Origin: Akebia trifoliata
Lineage: Eukaryota; Streptophyta; Magnoliopsida; Ranunculales; Lardizabalaceae
Length of the DNA stretch: 64,000 bases
Direction: 5' to 3'
Assembly (NCBI GenBank): GCA_017979445.1
Contig: CM030716.1
Span: forward strand, 14,651,443 to 14,715,442
Both the position numbers and the translations under genes were made by a program. Below are positions 1-12,486 of this stretch, one piece after another. The notes below the pieces were generated by a model that saw only the letters and a program-made list of their open reading frames with translations, did no database searches and was not told the DNA's origin. The stretch's first letter is position 1; each line of letters opens with the position of its first letter.

Positions 1-430
1 TCATATTTCTTTATGATTATTGGGTTTTCTTCAAAGTGTTATCCAACTCTAATAGATCAAAACTTTAGATGAATCCCTACACATTTTATTCTTAACTTAG
101 ATGTTTTATACTTAAATTAAATCAAGATAAAACATACTTAATCTAGATAATTAGTAGTAGGGGTTTCACACATTAGTGAGTGAATGAGTCTTAACTGTTG
201 TTTTATTTAAGTTTCATGCTAGGTCTTCCAACCCAAGGAGCTCACACCAAGCCCTTGGAGTTGAGATAAAAAAAGGGATAAAACTTATATATGATTTTAA
301 TTGCTAGTCTTAGGTTACTCTAATCACTAATGATATTCTTCTCTTGCTTCTTAGTTTAATTTTCATTTCTAGCAATATTTACTTTCATTTTTGTTACACA
401 AAACACAAAAAAAAAGTTTAAAATAGTGAC
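1..430 (+). repeat. Dispersed repeat R1, copy A
   Basis: Visibly similar to 1645-2180 on the same strand and to 5335-5925 reversed. Shared landmarks are a TTATCCAACTC-like stretch, TTAACTTAGATGTTTTAT, and the pair CTTCCAA / GAGCTCACA. No frame is recognised. It may be part of a retroelement LTR or leader. The copy is cut by the window edge. Confidence 0.6.
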
Positions 431-949
431 TTAGATTACTTCATTTTACCTTAAGCTTGGTTAACCCCCTTTCTTTTGGGTTCGATCCTTTACTTGCCCT
501 ATAAGTCAAAGAAAGTTATAAACATATTAATTTATATGGGAAGGACAATGATAGTTCCATCAAAAAGTTTTTGCTCCATTGAGCACACCACAAAATCTTT
601 TAGAATTCTTGACCTTGAACTCATTCGAGGTTTAGATGGTTTTGTATCTTCTAGTTTTTTTCTCTTAAAACTAGGTTGAGTACGTTCCTCCACTAATTTT
701 AATTTCTTCTTGAACGAATAAATGTGGTAAAAAAAATTTAGTACTTATAGTTTCGATAATTGAATGAGGGATTGGAGACTTAAGATTAAGAAATCTATAA
801 GCTTGAAAAAGTTGTTTGAACCAGGAAATATGAGATTAAATGTTTGCAAACTTTACCCAACTTCGATCTCATAGGGATTGAAGAAGAGTTTGGTACACAA
901 ACAATTGATGATTAGTGTTTTAAAGCATTGATTTATCTACACTTTTTCC

Positions 950-1400
950 AGGTATTTATCTCAATTTTTTACCTATTTCATTAAATTAGGTAAATAATTG
1001 TGTTAAGTATCAATTCATCACATTACATGTTCTTTCATGCTAATTAGGCTTAATTATACAAAATTAATGCAATTATCATAAGACTGATTATGTGTGTTCA
1101 CAGTCCAGGTCAAATATCAACTAATCTAGATGAACATCAAATCAATCAATCAAAAGTGCATTACAATAAAAAAGACCAATCATGCAACCACGCAAAATTA
1201 GAGGTATGGATGTTTCTAGATCAATGTGGCACAGTATTTTTTGAATGGAGCACCCTAAAATTATTTCAGTATGCTCCACATGTGAGATTATACGGAAGAA
1301 TGATGGTTAAAATTTTTAGATCCTTTTAAAACACCTTAAGTCTATAAATAGATCATTTTTCCAATTAAGAAAGAGTCCCATAAGCCTTGTCTATTTTCTC
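950..1400 (+). repeat. Repeat R2, left part (similar to 22045-22480)
   Basis: Shares with 22045-22480 a TTTATCTC-like start, TAATTGTGTTAA, CTTAATTATACAAAAT, and near the end CCTCAAGTCTATAAATAGATCATTTT in diverged form. The TATAAATA box suggests an LTR promoter region. The two copies are heavily diverged. Confidence 0.55.
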
Positions 1401-1644
1401 TTCTCCCCCCAATGCCCTTGGCATTTTCTCTATAATTTTTCATTTTTTAAATAGATTTTATTTCAGCAACTCTCTGTAATTTCTCAAAGAAAGAGATAGT
1501 ATACATTGGTTGCTATATGAAGTATTGGTTTCATGACTTCTCCTTATATTTTTGCAATAACCATAGGCTAGACTCCCTCTATTAGTGATAGGAGGAAACC
1601 TAGGAGCAAGCTTCTACTTCTGTGTTTATATTCTTTATCCTTCA
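1401..1644. other. No gene recognised
   Basis: AT-rich DNA between the repeat copies, with a short C run and no domain or reading frame that I recognise. The stretch 431-949, between R1 and R2, likewise holds nothing identifiable. Confidence 0.4.
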
Positions 1645-2180
1645 TGTAATTTATGATTATAGAGTTCTCTTTAAGATTTTATCCAACTCCAATGGATCAA
1701 AATTTTAGATGAATCTCTACACCTCATATGTTTAACTTAGATGTTTTATGCTTAAATGAAATTAAAATAAAATATGTTTAATCTAGATATTTGATAATAG
1801 GGACTTTACACATTAGTTAGGAAATGAGTCATAACTATAGTATTATTTCAAGTTTCATACCATATCTTCCAATTCAAAGAGCTCACATTAAGCCCTTGAG
1901 GTTGAGTGCAAAAATGATAGATTTAAACATGATTTTATTTGCTAATCCTATGCTACTGTAATCACTAATGACTTTACACTTTTATTTTTTAGTATAGATT
2001 TCCTTTCATTGTTTTATTTTCCAGAAATATTTACTCTCTATTTTTCTTTCACAAAAATACAAAAGTAGATTATAAATTTGTAACTTAGATTAACTTCATT
2101 TTGTTTAGCTTGCTAACATCCCCCCTTTCTCTATAGTTCGATCCTCTTACTTGTCCACAAGTTAAAGAGAATAAAAATAT
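1645..2180 (+). repeat. Dispersed repeat R1, copy B
   Basis: Second direct copy of R1, with the same landmarks in the same order as copy A about 1.65 kb earlier. It is followed by a poly-A run at 2313-2331. Not coding. Confidence 0.6.
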
Positions 2181-2576
2181 ATTAATTTCTGATAAGCTGG
2201 CAACGATGACATCAAAAAATTTGTGCCACTACTGAGGAAAGGTGTAGTTATTCTAAGTTGGTTTGAAGTTATTTTGTTTCTATTTTTTATCGATACAATT
2301 TTTTTTGAAAAAGTAAAAAAAAAAAAAAAAAATTGTCTTCATTACAATGAGTGAGGTATTGTAAGATCTGTGAAAAAATTCTAGACACAGATCTCCAGGT
2401 TTTAGTGTGACATATTCAATATCCACTGCGCAACATTGATCTTAGAGAGTTGAGCACTCTGATTTTGACACAGTTCTAAGTTGTTCTCTGGATTGTAATA
2501 GTAGGTATAGTTTCTATTTTGTTCAGTTTCTAACACTTTGTTTCTTTTGTAGATTGGAGAAATCTTTGGACAAAAA

Positions 2577-3170
2577 GACCATTTGTATCCCATTAGATCC
2601 AACATCCATTCCATCTTGTTGAGTTTTTCTTTCTTTTTATCTTTTTTAGTCAGGTTTCTTTTCTGTTTTAAATATATTTGTATTAGGAACATTGTAACAC
2701 TTTCATTAGTTAATTAATTATCCTAGAAGGCTTGAATTGTAATAAAATAGGAAAGGATGACGGTTGGACGATGGCCTATATCGACTCAACCCGTCTAACA
2801 CATGAGGTAAATTCGAAACACTCATGCCTTTCATTGCTAGTGGATTACTCTTTGTCTTTGTTTGTTATTTTCCAATTTGCACACACTTGGTTTAGTTAAT
2901 TAAAATTAGTAAAGAGCACCCCTCTCCTAGGGATGTCACCATAAGATAAAGATTAGAAGTCATTACCAATTCCTTACTCTAATTAGGTTAATCAATTCAC
3001 TAGTCACCCAATCAAACTAATTAAAATCAATTAAACTTGATTATAGGGCCCACGAGCTCAATAGGAGAAATCTACTTCAAGTTGTGCTCATTGCACTTCT
3101 TGATCATATTTGGTATCTAGTAAGATCTTGTCCTTTGAGGGGATAGACTCAGTCTATTCGAGAAAGGAAT
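2577..3170 (+). repeat. Repeat R2, right part (similar to 22490-23092)
   Basis: Long, clear similarity to 22490-23092: CATCTTGTTGAGTTTTTCT, GGATGACGGTTGGACGAT, CACATGAGGTAAATTCGAAA and GGGCCCAC / AGCTCAATA occur in order in both. It lies just upstream of the Athila-like gag and is probably LTR plus leader of that family. This copy lacks the MITE that interrupts the other one, so it serves as the empty site. Confidence 0.7.
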
Positions 3171-3658
3171 GTGATTTAAGAGTGTCATTTCTTATGCATT
3201 ATGCGCTACCTTCAATCTGGAGATCTGAATGACCTGAATTTGATTTCATAGAACTGAGTCAAAAGGCTAGTCATGCAACTTCTAACCAGTTAGGAGTTGT
3301 CTAGAGTTAGGAAACCAATATAGGTCCAGTCTTTTCTTTCATGATTGTTTGATAGACTCTATAGTTTGCATGTTTGGTAGATGATCTATGAGTAACATAT
3401 TAGCACCATTTGATCTCGAGCTCAAGTATACCATCAGTAATTCGTAAGAAACCCTTATTAAATATGATGGGTGATCGAAAGGGAACCCTCAATGAGATTT
3501 TCGTTCTCGTTTCCGCTACTCCACCTACATGCATTGTGTTACCATTAAACATTGCACTCTGTTAGAAATTATACCGTCACCATAAACATGCTCCATAAAT
3601 TTCATAGTTTAGAATGTAAACAACCTTACACCCACTTTAATCGATTCTTGACCATATG

Positions 3659-3744
3659 TCAAGTTCATTCTGTTTCCGTTATCCTTAGAGGATTTAGATG
3701 AAGAGAATGTTAAGTTCATTCTGTTTTCGTTATCCTTAGAGGAT
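3659..3744 (+). repeat. Tandem duplication, about 51 bp, two copies
   Basis: The block AAGTTCATTCTGTTT.CGTTATCCTTAGAGGAT occurs at about 3661 and again at about 3712. It is a local duplication in the leader before the gag remnant. Confidence 0.7.
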
Positions 3745-3749
3745 CACGT

Positions 3750-5333
3750 AGCTGCATGAATGAACTCCCTAGATCCCAATTCTATAACTTCATGGGATGT
3801 TATGTCCAAAAAATTCATGGCCAAATTTGATCATGTTGCCAAAATTGAAAGTATAAAGGATGCAATTAGGAATTTTAGAGGGTATTCGGATGAAGAATTC
3901 TCTCAAATTTGGAAGAAATTCAACGATTAATTAGTCAAATGCCCACACCATAGCATTGACAAAGCACAATTAGTGCAATATTTCTATCGAAGATTAACCA
4001 TGAATCAACGTACATTAGTTAAGTCTATGTATAAGAGTCAATTCATGAACCAGACTCCCAACCAAGCATACGATTTTCTAGTTGAGTTAGTCGAGACTGC
4101 TTAAAATTTGAGCACTAATAACGGAGAGTTTGATAGAGAAGATCCCGTTAAGAAGTCAAGAATATATAAGATGAAGGTCGACCCTAATCTCAAGAATGTC
4201 ATATCTAATCTAGTGAGTGGTATGCACAGTCTTACAAAGAAGATATATGTTTTCACCATCTCATGATCTAACCTTCACTATGATTTTCGCTGAGTTTTGC
4301 AAGTCTCAATCGAACCAATTTCTTTGTGTTTTGTGCGACAGAAATGACTATTTGGTTGAATGTTGTCCAAACTTACCATACATTAAGGCCGAACAAGCCA
4401 ATGCTATCAATAGTTATAATGCTTTTAGGAAGCCAAACGTATAAATAATAGATTCTATACAAATTTTCCGTACAAACAAAACTAACCTATTCAGTCTAGT
4501 GGCCCACTAGGTTACAATAGAAGCAATCATAAACAAATTAGTCTTTCCATAAATCAAGTCATTGTTCTACAAATATCTTATCAATCTCGACAATATATTG
4601 AATGTAGAGACATAATTCCAGATTCCATGACAAATTATAATCCGCCTAACCAACAATAGTTATCTTTAAAATCTATGATGGCAAAATTGATAAAGTAGCA
4701 ACAACAACTTGTCCAAACTCCACAGCAGACCAATCAAAATCATACCCAGATTAATCAGGTCACTATTTAGTCCATAACTAAGATGAAAGTTTAGTTGGAT
4801 TAATTAGTTTTTTTCCTTGTAAGGAGAGAGAAAAGTCAATTTCTCAGTTAAACTATTCCTAACCCTAAAGGTCAACCTATGGTTCCCAACGGACCAAAGG
4901 GTCAATACAAGGTAAGAAGCCATTCTGGAGTTCCATAAGACTTCGTCCAAACTATCTATACCTTAAGGTTAGGAAAGAAGGTGGACGAAAAGATCCAGCC
5001 TATTAACAAGGAAGATAATGTCTTAGAAAAAGAAAAAGTTCGTTAAAGAAATCATAGAATCTCCTAAGAAAAAAGAGAAAGATTTGGAAAAACTTTCCAT
5101 CGTTTCACCAATTCCAAAAATTACATTTCTTCATCTCCTTCAAAACAATAAGAAGAATAAGGAATTCGAGAGTGTCCTCAAATTCTTTCAAAGTGTACAC
5201 ATCAATATTTCATTCTTAGATGTCATTAAGCAAATACCTTCTTATGCAAAATTCATTAAATATTTGACCACAATTAAGAGGAAAACACCATATTCTCGAA
5301 AAGTCATCTTATCGTCGGATTATAAAAATTAAT
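3750..5333 (+). pseudogene. Athila-like Ty3-gypsy gag remnant
   Basis: Broken gag of an Athila-type gypsy element. Translated pieces show CPHHSI, LVQYFYRRLT and QAYDFLVE, matching the Athila capsid pattern of CPHHG, FYNGL and AYELLE, followed by a C-x2-C...C knuckle remnant near 4330 and the segment around 5150-5300 (VHINI, then IPSYAKFIK), typical of the gag-protease linker. In-frame stops and frameshifts are frequent, so it is inactive. It is cut off at about 5335 by an inverted copy of R1; no protease or RT follows. Confidence 0.75.
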
Positions 5334-5334
5334 T

Positions 5335-5925
5335 ATTTATACTCTTCTTAGCTTGTGGGCAAGAAAGGAATCAAACCCAAGAGAAAGGGGGGATGTTACT
5401 AAGTTAACAAGAATTGAAGTTAATCTAATGTTATAGGTCAAACCTATTTTTGTATTTTTGTAAAATAAAATGGAGAGTAAAATGTTGCTAGAAAGTAAAG
5501 CAATAGAAGAGAAATTACACTAGGTAAACAAAAATAAAACATCAATTAGTGGTTAAAGTAACCTATGATTAGCACATAAATCTATATTTGAGTTTATCCT
5601 TCTTTGCACTCAACTACAAGAATTTGGTGTGAGCTCATTGAGTTGGAAGATATGACATGAAACTTTTAAGAAAATACTATACTTAGAACTCCTTCACTCA
5701 TTAATGTGTGAAGTCTCTACTACCAAATATTTAATTTTAGCATGGTCTATCTTGATCTCATATAAGTATAGAACATCTAAGTTAAGTATATAAGGTGTAG
5801 AGATTTAACTAAAGCTTTGATCCATTAGAGTTGGATAAAATCTTGAAGTGAATCCTATAAACATTATAAAGAACATGAAATGATAAAGAAATAATACAGA
5901 ATAAAGGCTTGCTTCTGATTGGGGT
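5335..5925 (-). repeat. Dispersed repeat R1, copy C (inverted)
   Basis: Reverse complement of copies A and B: TTGGTGTGAGCTCATTGAG, then GAACATCTAAGTTAAGTAT, then TTAGAGTTGGATAAAATCTT. It directly abuts the gag remnant, so R1 copies flank the gag in opposite orientation. Confidence 0.6.
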
Positions 5926-6259
5926 TAAATATTTGATAAAACAAATTAATTTAACCTAAGATCAAATCTTTATGGTATGAAATGGTTTGAATCTTTGAAA
6001 ATAAAGCCAATTGGTCCAATCGATTTGGTGTTAATTAGTTTGATTCATTTGTTGATTGGGCCAATCGATTTAATTGGTTCAAATTGATTGGTACATTTTA
6101 CTAATAGGACGGACCAATATTGCAAGTTTAATTTGAACAATATGGATCGGTTCACCCACTTATCCATTGATTAAATTTGATAGAGCAACCTAGGAACACC
6201 CATAATCAATTCGGGTCATGACCTATAGGAAGGCTTCTAGACTCTAGGATTACTATATG
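5926..6259. other. AT-rich spacer, no gene recognised
   Basis: Rich in short repeats of TTGGTCCAATCGATTT type (about 6010-6080). No frame or domain seen. Confidence 0.4.
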
Positions 6260-6403
6260 CAATACAATTTCTCTGGTTGCCCTTATCCCAAATACACCTA
6301 TATACCTCTCGAACATACCCAATCAGACGATAATACAATTTCTCTGGTTGCCCTTGCCCCAAATACACCTATATACCTCTCGAACGTATCTAATCAAACG
6401 GTA
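6260..6403 (+). repeat. Tandem duplication, about 72 bp
   Basis: AATACAATTTCTCTGGTTGC followed by CACCTATATACCTCTCGAAC occurs twice back to back with few differences, which points to a recent duplication. Confidence 0.8.
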
Positions 6404-6740
6404 CGTGATGACTTGGTTTGATATACCGTATAGGTACGAGGCTAGAGTTGTAGCTTTCGTAAATGGTTTAGCATCCCATAATGGAACTGACCACGTACTA
6501 GTACTACATTAGCAATCGAGACATGTGACTTTGCATCTTACCATAGGATAAAGGCTCAAGTCACTCCAGCATGGGTGCATTGATATACCTTTCAGAGTCA
6601 CCTGATCAAACGGTACTAATGCCCTAGATTTATATACCATAAAGGTACATGACTGGAGTTGTGATTTCAATGAATGACATCGCATCCTACAAGGAGATCG
6701 GGCCACGCACTAGTACCATGTTGGCTATAAGGGATATGTA
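6372..6740 (+). repeat. Diverged tandem repeat, period about 211 bp
   Basis: Two units share ATATACCT, TGATCAAACGGTAC / TAATCAAACGGTAC, TATACC.TA.AGGTAC, GCATCC and CACTAGTACTA / CACTAGTACCA at a constant offset of about 211 bp. The 72-bp duplication lies at the left edge. Satellite-like, but only about two units are visible. Confidence 0.65.
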
Positions 6741-6994
6741 AGCGTGCAATGCATCATAAATTAAACATGCTAGTGGTGTGTGCAAATGGGATGTGGTGTG
6801 CCCAAGGTATTTTCGAGGATAACAAATCATACAAGCCACATAATTCAATTATCAAACCAATCAAGAAAAATAAACAATCAATCACATCCAATCACATACC
6901 ACTGAAAGAAATGACAAAATCTAGCATAATCTAAGAGTCTCTTTGAGTCAATTGGGTTTACTCGAGTGAAAAATCAACCTAGGGATAGTCTTCG
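6741..6994. other. No gene recognised
   Basis: AT-rich DNA between the tandem repeat and R3. No recognisable domain or structure. Confidence 0.35.
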
Positions 6995-7375
6995 ATCGGG
7001 TCAAGTTTGACCTTAAAATCTCCAATGGAGTCGCCACTGAAATCGCCTCAACCCTTTTTCATTAAATAACAAAGGGATCAAATTGGTAAACTAAGAATTT
7101 TTTGAAAAATGAGAATCTCCATGTAATTTAGGTCTAGGAAGCATAGATAACTCCAAAATGGATCAGGTTGGTCCACGAGTAAGAGGAATGGGTAAAGTGT
7201 CAGATTACGGGTTTCAGAGGGTGTTAGGCACTGAACCCGCCCAATCGAGATGATCGGTCTCTACTACAATCCAAAACTATCCTATGATCAATAGGTAAAG
7301 ACTAGAATTAAGGTAGCGTCCAATCATCATCATCATCAATTTATATCGATCCGACCAATCAAATCCTATGGCCAT
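6995..7375. repeat. Repeat R3 fragment (similar to 61770-62050)
   Basis: Shares with 61770-62050 the series GAGTCGCCACT / GAGTCGCTATCT, TAATTTAGGT, TGGTCCACGAGTAAGAG / TTGTCCACGGGTAAGAG, GTGTTAGGCACTGAAC and AACTATCCTATGATCAA. A GGAGTCGCCAC plus GTGTTAGGCAC pattern is common in plant gypsy LTRs. It lies left of the minus-strand Tat-like element and may be part of its 3' LTR. Confidence 0.6.
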
Positions 7376-8639
7376 GATTATTTGAAAATTAATTTTACCC
7401 CACCCATTTCCCAAACCACACAAACAAAAAAAAAACTAAATTGCCAATAAATGTTGCAAGATCCACAAGGCAAAATCCTGTATTAGGTCGCATATGAGCA
7501 CAATTAGTTCCCCGATTGGTTCAATACCTACTTAAGCCTCAAATCTCATCATAGGCAAGACAAATCGTTGAATCAATTCAATGAATTGATATGAATGCAA
7601 CTCCAAATGTTACCAAAATTATCATAATGATTAAAGAATTTTTTTTTAGAAGATTGGGTGATAAAAAAATGATATTTTTAGAAAAAAAAATAAAACTTAT
7701 TCGAAATTGATGTTTTGAGAGTGCACGTGGCAAGATTAATTAAATCTATTAATGAATTTATCAAATTAATTCTAATCTTAATGAATCGATTCAAACCTCT
7801 GTAACCATATGAATACTTAGTCAAATCTGAACCCTTCTACGTGCATTCAAATGAAAAAATCTAAAATTTGCATACTCGTGGTCCTACTCTATATTTTGTG
7901 AGTTAGACCTTGATCTAAACTCTTAAATCAGTAGAGGTATAGTTTCAATTATGAAAAATAGATTATATATAAAGCCACATGCAATAAACAAAACAGATTT
8001 TTAAAACGTGGATCCATCAACCCATGTAAAGAAAGAATATTATGTTTTCTTTGGAGACACGAATGCATCAACCATAACCTACATCAATAATTACTAAATA
8101 AAAAATGAATGCATTCATGTCTCCTTGAATGTGAGCATTAGGTCGATGATAATAAATATTCTTCCTATAAGGAATCATTCAATGATCTACATCTTCCACC
8201 ATGACCTGTAACAAACCTATAATCAATGACATTAGTAAAATAATAATATAAAAAAAACCTAAACAAGATCCCACCTTTATATTATAAGGTGGTGATTGTG
8301 TGATTCTCTCAAAGGAAGAACAATGATCAAGTATTCAACTCCTTATTGCACTTATAATGAGTCAAAGCTTAAAAAGATAATTTGGGGAATGGAGAGAGTG
8401 ATTGGAACAGCAAGGAAAATTGAATTGAAGTTAAAAGAGGGGCTGTGATAGGGCATGAAGAAAAATGATGGAGTGTATGCTTAAGGCGTAGCTGCTATGT
8501 AAAGAAAATGATGTGGAATATGGAGTTACTACAAGTACGTCAGTTTTTTTTATCTTCTTCTTCTCTTCTCATTTTATTGTTGTTGTCCAAAACGTGAGGC
8601 TTTTTAATCTTCTTTGTTTTGCTGCTGCTATGGAAGAAA
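7376..8639. other. AT-rich, possible LTR remainder, no gene recognised
   Basis: No open frame or domain recognised. Contains a short CAT microsatellite near 7327-7340 and many A or T runs. By position it could be the rest of the Tat-like element's 3' LTR or untranslated region. Confidence 0.35.
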
Positions 8640-9300
8640 AAGGGTGTTAAAGGTTGCTGTTATGAGACTTTCCATCCTGGATGGTTGCTTATTTCTTGCC
8701 CCTCTTCAATATTTTTCAATTCTTCTACAAGTAGGTCTTTTTTTTCTTATACTGAAAAGTCTGCCAATAAATCAGCCACTACTTGGCCCTTTAGCGAGAT
8801 TCTAGGCTTGTATTCAAGCCTGAAGTCTACTAGCTATACAGCCCATTTTTTCATTCTACCTGATCCTTCCGTCTTTCTTAGAACAAACTTCAAAGGGTAT
8901 TCCTGTAATGACCTAAACTCGATGTGCTTGGAAGTATGGTCTTAGCAATAAAACTATGTAGACTAAGACTAGTCCTATCTTCTCGATTATGGAATACCAC
9001 GTTTCTGCCTCGGTAAAGGTCTTACACAGAAAATAGATGGGTTGCTCAGCCATTATCCTTACTCTGACCAAGACTGAGTTGAACACGCACTCAGAAATCG
9101 CCAAGTACAACCTAAGTTCCTCTTCAGCCTCTAGTTTGGAGAATATAAGTGGTTAGCCCAGGTACTTCTTCAGCTCTATGAAAGCACGTTCACATTCCTC
9201 TATCCATTCCAATTTGGTGTTCTTTCTTAGTAACTGGTAAGAGGCATGCAGTTATCCGAAAACCTAGATATGAATCTATTAAGAGTCGCGACCTTTCTTA
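8640..9300 (-). pseudogene. Tat-like gypsy RNase H remnant
   Basis: On the minus strand, 9110-8913 reads LYLAISE-like, then VRIMAEQPIYF, then RPYFQAH, the RNase H pattern of Tat-clade gypsy elements. Further down, KKWAV, EYKPR, LKGQVVADLLADF match the end of that domain. Stops interrupt it. No integrase is found beyond, so the element is truncated or shifted here. Confidence 0.75.
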
Positions 9301-9429
9301 CCAACTTCTAAACTTGTTTCTACGTTTTTGGTGAGGGCATCTCTAACAGTGCTCTGATCTGGTTCAGATTAACTTTTATCCCTCTCTTCGTAACCAAGTA
9401 GCCTAAGAACTTTCCTGAAGTTAATACAA

Positions 9430-9990
9430 AAGTTTATTTCTCTAGATTAAGCTTCATTCCAACCTTCCTTACTCGAGAGAAAACCTCATCCAAGTTAGGA
9501 ACATGATTTTCTTTCTTCTTGCTCTTCACCAACAAGTCATTAATATAAACTTCCGCCACTTCTCCTAACAGGTCTCTAAAGAGCTCTATTACTAGCCTTT
9601 GATAAGTTATTTTTTTCAATATGAAGGGCATGACTTTGTAGTAGTAAAGCCCCTACTCAATGATGAATGTTGTCTTCTCTTGGTCAGCTGCTGAGTTGAA
9701 TCTGATTGTAGCCAGAGTAACCATCCATGAAGGATAGCCTTTCATCACCTGAAGTAGCATTTACTAACTGGTCAATCCTCAGCATAGGAAAATTATCCTT
9801 AGGGCAGGCCTTATTTAGGTTTGTAAAGTTGATACAAACTCTAACTTTCCCATTCTTCTTTGGTATTGCCACTATATTAGCTATCCAATCAGGAAATTGC
9901 ATTTTCCTGATAAATCCTACTTAGATCAGCTTATTCACCTCTTCATTTACTACTTTAAAATGAGGTACTAATCTTCTTGACTTCTACTTT
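9430..9990 (-). pseudogene. Tat-like gypsy reverse transcriptase remnant
   Basis: Minus strand. First block (9902-9684): PDWIANIVAIPKKNGKVRV, FTNLNKACPKDNFP and FMDGYSGYNQI, the N-terminal RT motifs. Second block (9631-9434): TYQRLV, EVYINDLLVKSK and MKLNLEK. The catalytic YxDD motif is changed to YIND, and a frame break separates the blocks, so the enzyme is dead. Part of one element with the flanking gag, protease and RNase H remnants. Confidence 0.85.
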
Positions 9991-10279
9991 ACTGGCTTCA
10001 CAGTTGGCTCAATGTTTAAGTGATGACAGATCACTTCGAGACTGATCCCTGACATTTCTTCTATGGATCAGGCGAAAACATCATTATTCCTTCTTGAGCA
10101 ATCTACCAACTCTTCTAGCTCCTTTGGATCTAGTTCTGCCCCTACCCCAATCTGTCTTCTTTCCCATACATCCACCATTTGGACGTTCTCCAGGTATTGG
10201 AGCTCTCTAGGCTCAGCTTCCCCCCATTGTAACTACTATTGTTGAGTGTTTTCCTCAAATACCTTTTTCTTATCCATCG

Positions 10280-10650
10280 TACACACTTGGGCCCCCTGAA
10301 TATCTCACATCCTCTACGACATTGAGAATCTCAAGACTTGGTAGTACATTGAAGGTATAGCCCTCATCTTCTAGGCCCATCACCTGCCCAGTATGGCATT
10401 GTAAGGGGAGCTCGTTTCAACGACCATAAACCTAGTCATCAAAGTTATTGGTCCTGCCTACATATGCAAGACTATTTCACCCCATGATTAACTCATCCTC
10501 CCATCAAACCTAATCAGAGGGGCTCTTATTTGGGTGAGTATGCTTCTATTGAGACCCATCCTTAGAAAAGCTTAGGCGTATAGAATGTCAACTGAGCTGT
10601 CGTTATCAATCAATACCCTTTTCAGAGTGAAAGTGCCTACCTAGAGGCTT
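10280..10650 (-). pseudogene. Tat-like gypsy protease remnant
   Basis: Minus-strand translation shows SSVDILYA followed by FLRMGLNRS, then TRFMVVE and SPYNAILGR, the aspartic protease and spacer pattern of Tat elements (SSADILF, YNAILGR). Stop codons are present. Confidence 0.7.
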
Positions 10651-10799
10651 ACCACCAATGCATCATAATGCGGCCTAGCCACCCCCTCCAAGTCTTTTTT
10701 TGTGAAGGCTACAATCTGCTCTCCATAGGGCTTCATCTACTTTGTGGGCCTACTCCTCATCATATAGACGTGAGCAAAGTGCTCTGTCCGTTGCCTTTT

Positions 10800-12486
10800 G
10801 ACTCTCTCATCAATCTTGTCCAAGCTTGACCTCTTAGATTGTTGTTTTAGGACAACATGAATAATTGTTGCCCTTCAACATGTGGATGATCAGGCCTCTG
10901 ATTCCTGTCTAGGAGAAGATTTTCTTTCTATCTTCTAGGTAGGTCCCTCAGTTTACCCTGTTCTATCAATCTCTAAAGAAATCTTCTCAAGGCCTAGCAC
11001 CTATTGGTGGTATGGACCTACACCTTGCGATACTCCTAATATCGTTCATCTCACTTTATCTGATTGCTAAGAAGTGGTGCTAGCCACTCGAAGTAAGGCT
11101 TATTCGCGATAAAGGGTAAAATTTCACTAAGGGGCATAGAAAAGTATGTCCCATCTCTCATCCGCTTTTTGTCATACTCGAGTGATCTCTTCCTACTATG
11201 TTGTTGTGGCTACTACTGCTTGCTAGGCCTCACCACAGTGTGTATGACTTTACTATTTCCAGTTGAGTTTCATGGATCATCTTCCACTCTAATGTATTTT
11301 TCTACTATTTTGAGCAGTTCGCTTAGTGTTTCTGATTTCCTCTTTTCAAGAAACCTATATAACCTTGAGCCAGATGGAAAAGAGTTCTTAAACGCCATTA
11401 CTGACGGTCTCTCATCACAACTCTCCAGGGCCGTCGCCTCTTCCCTGAATCTCCTTGTGAACTCTTTGACGATTTTCCTAGATTACATTATCATGCTGAG
11501 TAGAGCATCCACATATATGCCGCTCTTCCTATTGCTAATGTAACGTGTTACAAAAGTAATGCAAATTTTTTTAAAAGAAACTACTGATCCACCCAGCAAC
11601 TTATGAAACCAGGTCAGTATGTTTTCCTACAAACTAAAAGATAACAATCTACACATCAAACTCTCTTTCCCCTCCCACAATATAATCATCTGTCGAAAAT
11701 GGAATAAATGTTCTACTGGGTCTTTGGTCCTAGAGTAAGGGGTGAACGTGGTGGCTCGAACTTCTTCAGGATTTCTTTAGCCAAGATCTTCGTTGTAAAG
11801 GGGGATTTCTAAATACCCCTGACAGCTTGCGATGCCACCGTGTTAATATCTATACTTTTCAACGTCTCATTATCTTTTCAAATCATCTCTCTAATCTTTT
11901 TTTGAGCTAGACCCGCTATGGGCTCCACTCAAGTAGTAGTGGTGATAGCTTTCATTTCTCCCTCTCCAATTAAGATCCGTGGCTGAGATTTGCATTTGAT
12001 GCACGATCATCTCCAATAGGAGGCTAAGGATGTTGTGGTTGGGGATCTTGTCTTGTTTGTTATTGATTTTCAAAATGATAACTCAAATTTTGATTCTACT
12101 CAGCCAAGTCATCCGTTTTCTTCTGCATATCTCCTTGTTGTTTCCTCATGGTTTCTAACATCACCAAGAGGTGAACATTTGCAGTTGGTGTCGTGGGTGG
12201 AGGTGCATTGACTTTAGTTGTTCTAGTGGATCTCCTAATTATTTCGACTAAAATCAATTATGTTGCTAGGATTCCCATGGATGGCGTCAAACTTGTGAGT
12301 CAGATTTCGATGAACGGTGTTGATGGACTCTGCCTCATAGGTCCGAAGTCGTTCCTTCCACCTCCTTGTTGGCATCGGCGTGGTACCTACCAAAAACTTT
12401 CTGACACTCAAGTTAGAGTAGCAAAGGAATAATGGATAATATTGGTTAGGCTTCCAATCAGCTAAAAGATCTTTAAATTTGTGCAT
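10800..12486 (-). pseudogene. Tat-like gypsy gag remnant
   Basis: Minus-strand pieces between about 11550 and 11160 read VKEFTRRFREEA, MAFKNSF and SETLSELLKIVEKYIRVED, which fits the capsid domain of Tat-type gag. The upstream part (12486-11890) is probably the gag N-terminus by position. Many stops; the open frames on the plus strand here are antisense shadows. Confidence 0.65.

Noticed and set aside
8619..8945. 108-codon plus-strand frame
   Set aside because: Antisense to the end of the gypsy RNase H (EYKPR, QVVADLL on the minus strand).
11169..11543. 124-codon plus-strand frame
   Set aside because: Antisense shadow of the Tat-like gag, whose motifs are read on the minus strand.
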